A stretch of 5,083 nt of DNA from an uncultured Bacteroidota bacterium (GTDB lineage Bacteria; Bacteroidota; Bacteroidia; B-17B0; Aurantibacillaceae). Positions 1-5,083 of this stretch are shown here, in pieces. Within the stretch, counting starts at the first letter, position 1, and each line of letters starts with the position of its first letter. A model generated the notes under the pieces. The model worked only from the letters and a program-made list of their open reading frames with translations. It had not been told where the DNA came from and searched no databases. The translations under genes were made by a program, and so were the position numbers. The DNA is taken from NCBI GenBank assembly GCA_903923915.1, contig CAIXZI010000547.1, forward strand, positions 1 through 5,083. Direction: 5' to 3'.

Positions 1-308
1 ACTTGCTTAAAACACAAAATACATTTACCCAATTAAAGCAATCAATCGATTTTGAAGTGCAAAGTGCAACTGCCAATTACAAAAATGCGCTAGCTTCTTT
101 ACAAACACAAAAAAAGAATATAGCATTAGCAAAAAATGTATATGAGGTAACTAAAAAGAAATACGAGCAAGGCATCGGTTCAAGTTTAGATATGAATACA
201 ACTGAAAACGATTTGCGTACATCTGAAACAAACTACTTTAACTCGTTATACGATTTAATTATTGCCCGAATAGATTATCAAAAAGCAACCGGAACATTAA
301 TAAAATAA
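1..308 (+). CDS. TolC-like outer-membrane efflux channel, C-terminal fragment (5' end outside window)
   Basis: This is the last 101 residues of an outer-membrane factor, the trimeric channel that carries efflux substrates through the periplasm and outer membrane. The reading frame enters open from the left edge. Its first full codon, TTG at position 3, is an internal Leu and not a start. The fragment is almost entirely helical and polar, as in the second structural repeat of TolC: a long helix (about residues 10-50, rich in Ala, Asn, Gln and Lys), then the conserved turn YEQGIGSSLD (54-63), then a second helix with the family-typical NYFNSLYDLIIARIDYQKATG pattern (77-97, motif quoted from memory of the family). 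It ends at TAA 306-308, directly after the Ala-Thr-Gly that closes many OEP domains, so the C-terminus is complete. It lies 42 bp before the adaptor gene on the same strand, so the two are probably co-transcribed. Family assignment is firm; signal peptide and N-terminal repeat cannot be judged. Confidence 0.93.
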   Translation, partial: LLKTQNTFTQLKQSIDFEVQSATANYKNALASLQTQKKNIALAKNVYEVTKKKYEQGIGSSLDMNTTENDLRTSETNYFNSLYDLIIARIDYQKATGTLIK

Positions 309-350
309 ACAACTCAATATTTAAAATTTAAGATTCAAAAAATAACCCAT

Positions 351-401
351 ATGAAAAATAAACTTTTATACATTTCAATTGCTACGCTAATAATGGCTTG
401 T
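351..401 (+). other. Lipoprotein signal peptide of the adaptor, with lipobox cysteine codon at 399-401
   Basis: Residues 1-17 have the class II signal layout: basic N-terminus (MKNK), hydrophobic core (LLYISIATLI) and lipobox I14-M15-A16-C17. Cleavage before C17 and lipid attachment are inferred from this pattern. The residues after the cysteine are GGSDKK. There is no Asp at +2, and no run of acidic residues directly after the cysteine such as the surface-export signals reported for some Bacteroidota lipoproteins. A periplasm-facing lipid anchor is therefore the simplest reading. Confidence 0.85.
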
Positions 402-1454
402 GGCGGATCGGATAAAAAAGCAGAGCTTGAAAAATTAAAAAAACAGAAATCAGAACTGGAAACAAAAATTACTTCAATGGAAGAAGAATTGGCAAAATCT
501 GATACAACCAAAAAAGAAAAATCTACCGAAGTGGTTGCTATGGCTTTAACGCCACAAATATTTAAAACCTATATAGAAATACAAGGCAGAATAGATGCTG
601 ATGAAAACGTGGCCTTATCAACTGAAATGCCTGGTACCGTTACAAAAATAAATGTAAAAGTGGGTGATGAAGTTACTAAAGGACAAGTGCTTGCTGAAAC
701 AGATGCACGTGCTTTACAACAACAAATGCAAGATTTACAAACTAATTTAGATTTGGCTAAACAGGTTTACGATAGACAAAAAAATCTGTGGGATCAAAAA
801 ATTGGAACCGAGATTCAGTACCTACAATCTAAAACAACTAAAGAAAGTTTAGAAAACAAAATGGGCTCTTTGCAAGAACAAATACGCATGAGCAAAATCA
901 TTTCTCCCATTAGCGGAACAGTTGACGGAGTAAATATAAAAGTGGGTCAATCGGTTATGCCGGGTTTAAACTCTATTACAGTAATTAATTTTTCTAACTT
1001 AAAAGTAAAAGCCGATGTGGCTGAGAGTTATGCTAATCGCGTAAAAACAGGCAATGAAGTACAAGTATTATTCCCTGATACAAAAGATTCTATCAATTCA
1101 AAAGTTTCTTATGCATCACGCGCCATCAGCAGTTTAAGCAGAACATTTAATGTAGAGGTAAATTTAGATAACACAAAAGAGTATCATCCAAACATGGTTG
1201 CTAAACTTCGCATAAATGATTTTCAATCAACTTCACCTGAAATTGTAGTACCTGTAAAATACATACAACGTGGTACTACTGATAATTACGTGCTTATAGC
1301 GCAAGATGGTAAAGCAATTAAAAAAATCATCAAAACAAATCGTGAGTATAACGGTCTTATCGAAGTAGTTGATGGCTTAAATGCAGGCGATATGCTTATT
1401 ACGGCCGGTTACGATGTACTTAACGATGGCGACTTTATTACCTTAAAAAAATAA
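351..1454 (+). CDS. RND efflux periplasmic adaptor (membrane-fusion protein), lipoprotein
   Basis: This 367-residue protein is the periplasmic adaptor of a tripartite pump (AcrA/MexA/HlyD-like class) and links the inner-membrane pump to the TolC-like channel. Seen in the sequence: a lipoprotein signal ending in IMAC (lipid cysteine C17); a Lys/Glu-rich, heptad-like segment at about 22-58; first half of the lipoyl (barrel-sandwich) domain at about 84-117 with PGTVTKINVKVGDEVTKGQ; an alpha-helical hairpin at about 118-180 (Gln/Leu-rich); second lipoyl half at about 181-213, with ISPISGTVDGVNIKVGQSV; a beta-barrel at about 214-290; and a membrane-proximal domain at about 296-367 ending in GLNAGDMLITAGYDVLNDGD. 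Length is normal for the family. The ATG at 351 is chosen because it gives the intact signal peptide; the leader is A-rich without a Shine-Dalgarno. It stops 15 bp before the pump gene, which supports one transcript and one complex. Nothing in the protein indicates the substrate; Met/His metal-binding clusters were not seen. Confidence 0.95.
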   Translation: MKNKLLYISIATLIMACGGSDKKAELEKLKKQKSELETKITSMEEELAKSDTTKKEKSTEVVAMALTPQIFKTYIEIQGRIDADENVALSTEMPGTVTKINVKVGDEVTKGQVLAETDARALQQQMQDLQTNLDLAKQVYDRQKNLWDQKIGTEIQYLQSKTTKESLENKMGSLQEQIRMSKIISPISGTVDGVNIKVGQSVMPGLNSITVINFSNLKVKADVAESYANRVKTGNEVQVLFPDTKDSINSKVSYASRAISSLSRTFNVEVNLDNTKEYHPNMVAKLRINDFQSTSPEIVVPVKYIQRGTTDNYVLIAQDGKAIKKIIKTNREYNGLIEVVDGLNAGDMLITAGYDVLNDGDFITLKK

Positions 1455-1469
1455 AATAAAACATTTCTT

Positions 1470-4400
1470 ATGTTAGATAAATTTAAAGAATTTAAACCAT
1501 CCAGTTGGGCAATAGACAACAAAATGACTGTCTATTTAATTACCATCTTTATATGTATAGTTGGTGTGATGACATATAACTCATTGCCTAAAGAAAACTT
1601 TCCGGATATAACGGTGCCAACCATTTATATAAATACGGTTAATGGTGGTAACTCACCAACCAATATAGAAAACACCATTACTAAACCGATAGAAAAAAAG
1701 CTAAAAGCAGTTTCGGGTATTAAAAAATTTAACAGCACTTCTTTACAAGACGTATCCGTAATTGTAGTTGAGTTTAACACCAATGTTAGTGTTGCAGACG
1801 CAAAAGTAAAAATAAAAGATGCGGTTGATGATGCACGCTCTGATTTACCACAAGAGCTTACGCAAGAGCCTATGATTAAGGAAATTGCTTTTTCTGAGAT
1901 ACCTATTATGTATATAAACATTGCAGGTAATTATGATTTGAAAGAGTTGAAAAAACATGCGGAAGATTTACAAGATAGAATTGAAGGTTTAAAAGAAATT
2001 AACGAGGTAAAAATTGTTGGCGCTTTAGATAGAGAAATACAAGTCAATATTGATATGTACAAACTACAAGCGGCGCAACTTACCTTATCTGATGTATCAC
2101 GTGCTATTGCCGCAGAAAATTTATCACTTACGGGTGGTAACGTTCCCTTAAACGGAATGAAACCAACATTAAGTATTAAATCAGAATTTAAAGATCCTAA
2201 AGAAATTGAAAACATTGTTGTTACATCTGCTTCTGGCGCTAAACTTTTTATTAAAGATTTTGCCGAAGTAAAAGATGGTTTTTTAGAGCAAGAAAGCTAT
2301 TCAAGCAGTAAAGGAAAAAATGTAATTACCCTAAATGTAATTAAACGCTCGGGCGAAAACTTAATTGATGCCTCGGATAAAATATACAAAGTAATTGATG
2401 ATATGAAACTTCATTCTTTTCCAAAAGGGTTAGAAGTTACGGTAAGTGGAGATCAAAGTTCTAAAACAAAAGTTACGTTGCACGATTTGATTAACACCAT
2501 CATTATAGGTTTTATATTAGTAACGGTTGTGTTGATGTTTTTTATGGGTGTTACCAACGCATTGTTCGTGGCGCTTTCTGTACCACTATCTATGTTTATT
2601 GCATTTTTAATTATGCCAAGCATTGGCTTTACATTTAACATGATTGTATTGTTTGCATTCTTACTTGCTTTAGGTATTGTGGTAGATGATGCCATTGTAG
2701 TAATAGAAAACACACATCGATTATTTGATAATGGTAAACGAGATATTAAAGTAGCCGCTAAGATGGCGGCCGGCGAGGTTTTCATGCCTGTATTATCAGG
2801 TACTATTACAACCCTTGCACCGTTTATTCCACTTGCATTTTGGCCTGGCATTATTGGTAAGTTTATGTATTACCTACCTGTTACATTGATTATAGCTTTA
2901 CTTGCCTCATTATTTGTCGCATACATTATCAATCCGGTATTTGCGGTAGATTTTATGAAATCTCATGAAGAAGAATCTAAAGAGCATGGAAAGATTACGA
3001 AGAAAGCTCGTTTACAATTAATTGTTTATGGACTTGTAATTGCTTTATGTTATGCAACCAAACACATCATGGCTGCAAATATTGTCGTGTTCCTTGCTGC
3101 GTTTTTAGTATTGAATCGTTTATGGTTATATAAAGTCATTGAATACTGGCAGTTTAAAGCTTGGCCTGCATTTCAAAATCTTTATACAAGAGCTTTAGCA
3201 AAATCGTTAAAACATCCATGGACTTCTTTAGGAATTGTAGTAGTTATCTTCATAGGTTCTGTCATGTTCTTTTCAGCACGCAGTCCTAAAGTTGTTTTCT
3301 TTCCACAAGGAGATCCTAACAACGTGTATGTGTATGTTAAACTTCCAACAGGTACCGATCCTGCAATTACAAACGCATTGATGCGTAAAGTTGAAAAGAA
3401 AGTTTATTCTGTTATTGGAGAAGAAAATGATATAGTAGAATCTATCATTACTAACGTAACTATTGGTACTACTGATCCTCGCGATGGAGATCAAAATAAA
3501 TATCCTAACCGTGGTAAAATTGCCATTAACTTTGTGGAGTTTGAAAAACGCCATGGCATTGCTACCAACGATTATCTTAAAAAATTACAAGATATTAAAT
3601 GGGAGCTACCGGGCGTTGACATTACTGTAAATAAAGAACAAAGTGGTCCACCAACTGCTAAGCCTATCAACATTGAAGTTTCGGGTGATAATTTTGACGA
3701 CTTAGTAAACAATGCTTCTTCGTTTAAAAAATATATCGACTCACTAAAAGTACCAGGTGTAGAAAGTTTAAAATCTGATTTTGAAAGCAACAAACCTGAA
3801 ATTGTTTTTGATATTGATAGAGAGCGCGCTAATCGCGAAGGACTTTCAACTTACAGTTTAGCTACCGAAATACGTGGTGCTGTATATGGTATCGAAGCTT
3901 CTAAATTTAGAGATGTGGATGATGAATATCCAATTCAGTTACGTTATAAATTCGATCAGCGTATTGATATTGAAACCTTACGAAACTTAAAAATTACCTA
4001 TCGTGATATGAATATGGGTGGACAAGTACGTTCGGTACCACTTTCATCAGTTTGTAATATCAGATACGATTATACTTTTGCAGGTATTAAACGTAAAAAC
4101 AACAAACGTGTTATCACACTTTCATCTGATGTAAAAGAAGGCTTTAATGCGAACGAAGTAGTAGCTAACTTGCAACGTCAGGCTGCTGGCTATAAACCCC
4201 ACGGAGATATACTTGTTAAGTTTACGGGGCAGCAAGAAGACCAACAAGAAACCGCCAGTTTCTTAGGCAGTGCCATGCTTACTGCGGTTGGGTTAATGAT
4301 GTTGGTATTAGTTGCATTATTCAACTCACTTGGTAAACCAATTATTATTTTATCTGAAATTGTGCTGAGTATTATTGGTGTGTTATTAGGTACAGCCATT

Positions 4401-4934
4401 TTTAAAATGGACATGAGTATTGTAATGACCGGTATTGGTATTGTGGCACTCGGCGGTATAGTAGTACGTAACGGTATCTTATTAGTTGAATTTGCCGAGT
4501 TTGCTCGTCAAGGCGGCATGGGACTTTACGAAGCAACTGTTGAGGCAGGTCGCACACGTATGACGCCGGTATTATTAACTGCAACCGCTGCTATATTGGG
4601 TTTAATTCCTTTAGCTGTTGGTTTAAATATAGATTTTGAAAGTTTATTTACACACTTAAATCCGCATATTTTCTTTGGTGGAGATAACGTAGTATTCTGG
4701 GGTCCTTTATCCTGGACAATGATTTTTGGTTTATCATTTGCAACCGTACTAACTTTATTATTAGTGCCCGCTATGTATTTAATCACCGAACGTTTAAAAC
4801 GAAAATCAGTAATTATTGTAAATCATTTTGAGTTGCCAACCGCAGTTATGTATATACCTTTCTTAATTTTAATTTTACGCTTGGTGCTTTATATACAAGG
4901 CAAAAAATTAGATTACGGAAATTTAGATGCATAA
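1470..4934 (+). CDS. RND-family efflux pump, AcrB/HAE-like inner-membrane permease
   Basis: This is the 1154-residue proton-driven pump of the tripartite system. It has two homologous halves, each with one TM helix, a large periplasmic porter/docking region and a TM bundle. By eye, TM1 is at 18-37, TM2-TM6 at about 340-360, 363-383, 388-414, 438-458 and 467-494, TM7 at 585-603, and TM8-TM12 at about 934-953, 956-977, 980-1006, 1031-1051 and 1084-1105. TM4 has D406-D407 in VVDDAIVVIEN, matching the AcrB D407/D408 proton relay; heavy-metal pumps usually have a different TM4 pattern with a single Asp. R1030 and T1037 align with AcrB R971 and T978, but the usual TM10 Lys (K940) is R1000. FPQGDP (611-616) follows TM7, as in relatives. 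The protein is about 100 residues longer than AcrB (~1049): hydrophobic stretches at about 514-554 and 1123-1142 have no AcrB counterpart, and the TM11-TM12 loop is longer. The first ATG is used because it supplies the normal N-terminal segment before TM1. No frameshift is seen. Substrate unknown. Confidence 0.96.
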   Translation: MLDKFKEFKPSSWAIDNKMTVYLITIFICIVGVMTYNSLPKENFPDITVPTIYINTVNGGNSPTNIENTITKPIEKKLKAVSGIKKFNSTSLQDVSVIVVEFNTNVSVADAKVKIKDAVDDARSDLPQELTQEPMIKEIAFSEIPIMYINIAGNYDLKELKKHAEDLQDRIEGLKEINEVKIVGALDREIQVNIDMYKLQAAQLTLSDVSRAIAAENLSLTGGNVPLNGMKPTLSIKSEFKDPKEIENIVVTSASGAKLFIKDFAEVKDGFLEQESYSSSKGKNVITLNVIKRSGENLIDASDKIYKVIDDMKLHSFPKGLEVTVSGDQSSKTKVTLHDLINTIIIGFILVTVVLMFFMGVTNALFVALSVPLSMFIAFLIMPSIGFTFNMIVLFAFLLALGIVVDDAIVVIENTHRLFDNGKRDIKVAAKMAAGEVFMPVLSGTITTLAPFIPLAFWPGIIGKFMYYLPVTLIIALLASLFVAYIINPVFAVDFMKSHEEESKEHGKITKKARLQLIVYGLVIALCYATKHIMAANIVVFLAAFLVLNRLWLYKVIEYWQFKAWPAFQNLYTRALAKSLKHPWTSLGIVVVIFIGSVMFFSARSPKVVFFPQGDPNNVYVYVKLPTGTDPAITNALMRKVEKKVYSVIGEENDIVESIITNVTIGTTDPRDGDQNKYPNRGKIAINFVEFEKRHGIATNDYLKKLQDIKWELPGVDITVNKEQSGPPTAKPINIEVSGDNFDDLVNNASSFKKYIDSLKVPGVESLKSDFESNKPEIVFDIDRERANREGLSTYSLATEIRGAVYGIEASKFRDVDDEYPIQLRYKFDQRIDIETLRNLKITYRDMNMGGQVRSVPLSSVCNIRYDYTFAGIKRKNNKRVITLSSDVKEGFNANEVVANLQRQAAGYKPHGDILVKFTGQQEDQQETASFLGSAMLTAVGLMMLVLVALFNSLGKPIIILSEIVLSIIGVLLGTAIFKMDMSIVMTGIGIVALGGIVVRNGILLVEFAEFARQGGMGLYEATVEAGRTRMTPVLLTATAAILGLIPLAVGLNIDFESLFTHLNPHIFFGGDNVVFWGPLSWTMIFGLSFATVLTLLLVPAMYLITERLKRKSVIIVNHFELPTAVMYIPFLILILRLVLYIQGKKLDYGNLDA

Positions 4935-4954
4935 TTAGATTAGGTTTAAAATTC

Positions 4955-4992
4955 ACAAAAAACCCCAACTATAATTAGTTGGGGTTTTTTGT
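4955..4992. terminator. Rho-independent, probably bidirectional terminator after the efflux operon
   Basis: Positions 4955-4971 (ACAAAAAACCCCAACTA) are the exact reverse complement of 4976-4992, giving a 17-bp perfect stem with a four-base TAAT loop (4972-4975). The core is CCCCAACT/AGTTGGGG. On the + strand it ends in a T run (4985-4990, then 4992-4996 after one G). On the minus strand the A run at 4957-4962 gives the matching U tract. It begins 20 bp after the pump stop codon, so it ends the efflux transcript; the symmetry suggests it also serves a gene converging from the right. Confidence 0.93.
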
Positions 4993-5005
4993 TTTTAATC
5001 AATTA

Positions 5006-5083
5006 TTAGACTTCTTCGGGAATAACATTTATTTCAAAATAATGGGAGTCATCCTGAGCTTGTCGAAGGATATGGGCAGGCAA
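5006..5083 (-). CDS. Possible C-terminal end of a convergent gene (partial, runs off right edge)
   Basis: On the minus strand an open frame of 25 codons enters from the right edge and stops at TAA (complement of 5006-5008). The final residues read SHYFEINVIPEEV, a plausible acidic protein C-terminus. The stop lies 13 bp from the hairpin at 4955-4992, mirroring the 20 bp on the pump side, as expected for convergent genes sharing a terminator. Against it: only 25 codons are visible, and the middle of the frame (ILRQAQDD) is simply one translation of the dispersed repeat at 5048-5071. A second minus-strand frame is also open from the edge as far as 5030. I recognise no family. It may be a gene end carrying a repeat insertion, or only intergenic DNA. 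Confidence 0.35.
   Translation of the reverse strand: MPAHILRQAQDDSHYFEINVIPEEV
5048..5071. repeat. Dispersed intergenic repeat motif (core CCTGAGCTTGTCGAAGG)
   Basis: The 24 bases at 5048-5071 match a short motif that I recall recurring many times in intergenic DNA of Bacteroidota and other bacterial genomes; its translations (FDKLRMT, LRQAQDD) often appear in spurious ORF calls. It is an imperfect palindrome: ATCCT (5051-5055) pairs with AGGAT (5067-5071), and alternatively CTT-GTCG-AAG (5059-5068) forms a small hairpin. Only one copy lies in this window, so repetition is prior knowledge and not observed here. The element may extend past the right edge. Function is unknown. Confidence 0.6.

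Noticed and set aside
309..350. Possible promoter or regulatory site in the gap between the channel and adaptor genes
   Set aside because: The 42 bp are AT-rich but show no TAnnTTTG box with an upstream TTG and no hairpin; simple read-through from the upstream gene is enough.
2453..2851. 132-residue minus-strand open frame inside the pump gene
   Set aside because: It lies wholly opposite the conserved TM2-TM5 region of the pump, has no domain-like features, and is explained as an antisense shadow of a strongly supported gene. The other minus-strand frames inside 1625-4786 were rejected for the same reason.
1470..4934. Assignment of the pump to the heavy-metal (CzcA/CusA) class
   Set aside because: TM4 has adjacent aspartates (VVDDAIVVIEN), the HAE pattern, and neither adaptor nor pump shows Met- or His-rich metal-binding clusters.
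5042..5083. ATG-started + strand frame open to the right edge (MGVILSLSKDMGRQ), with GAAGGAT just before a second ATG at 5072
   Set aside because: Most of the frame is the dispersed repeat, there is no ribosome-binding signal upstream of 5042, and the AAGGA before 5072 is only one base from the ATG, too close to work as a Shine-Dalgarno.
1..5083. Search for tRNA or rRNA genes, CRISPR arrays, insertion-sequence ends, riboswitches or a defence-type cassette
   Set aside because: Nearly the whole window is covered by three efflux genes; no repeat-spacer pattern, terminal inverted repeats with a transposase, or structured RNA other than the terminator was seen.

Overview
The window shows the 3' part of a tripartite RND-type efflux operon from a member of the Bacteroidota. 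The assignment to that phylum rests on several signs: the DNA is strongly AT-rich, the gene starts lack Shine-Dalgarno sequences and sit behind A-rich leaders, the gene order is outer-membrane factor, lipoprotein adaptor, pump, and the pump is a long variant that resembles RND pumps I know from this phylum. I cannot name a genus.

Layout, all on the + strand unless stated. Positions 1-308 hold the C-terminal 101 residues of a TolC-like outer-membrane channel whose 5' part lies outside the window. After 42 bp comes a complete lipoprotein membrane-fusion (adaptor) protein, 351-1454, and 15 bp later a complete 1154-residue inner-membrane RND pump, 1470-4934. The gaps contain no terminator and no recognisable Bacteroidota promoter (TTG / TAnnTTTG), so the three genes are probably one transcript started upstream of the window. 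A perfect 17-bp hairpin flanked by A and T runs (4955-4992) ends the operon. The remaining ~90 bp hold a short stretch matching a widely dispersed intergenic repeat (5048-5071). On the minus strand there is an open frame running in from the right edge and stopping at 5006, possibly the C-terminus of a convergent gene sharing the terminator.

How the parts work together: the pump takes substrate from the periplasm or outer leaflet of the inner membrane using proton-motive force, the adaptor seals pump to channel, and the TolC-like protein carries substrate through the outer membrane. The adjacent aspartates in the pump's TM4 (D406-D407) fit the HAE (organic substrate) class and not the heavy-metal class. 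The substrate cannot be read from the sequence and no local regulator is present.

I do not see an undescribed system here. The points most worth a second look are details of the pump (an extra hydrophobic pair between TM6 and TM7, an extra C-terminal hydrophobic segment, and Arg in place of the usual TM10 Lys) and the dispersed repeat lying inside a possible reading frame at the right edge.
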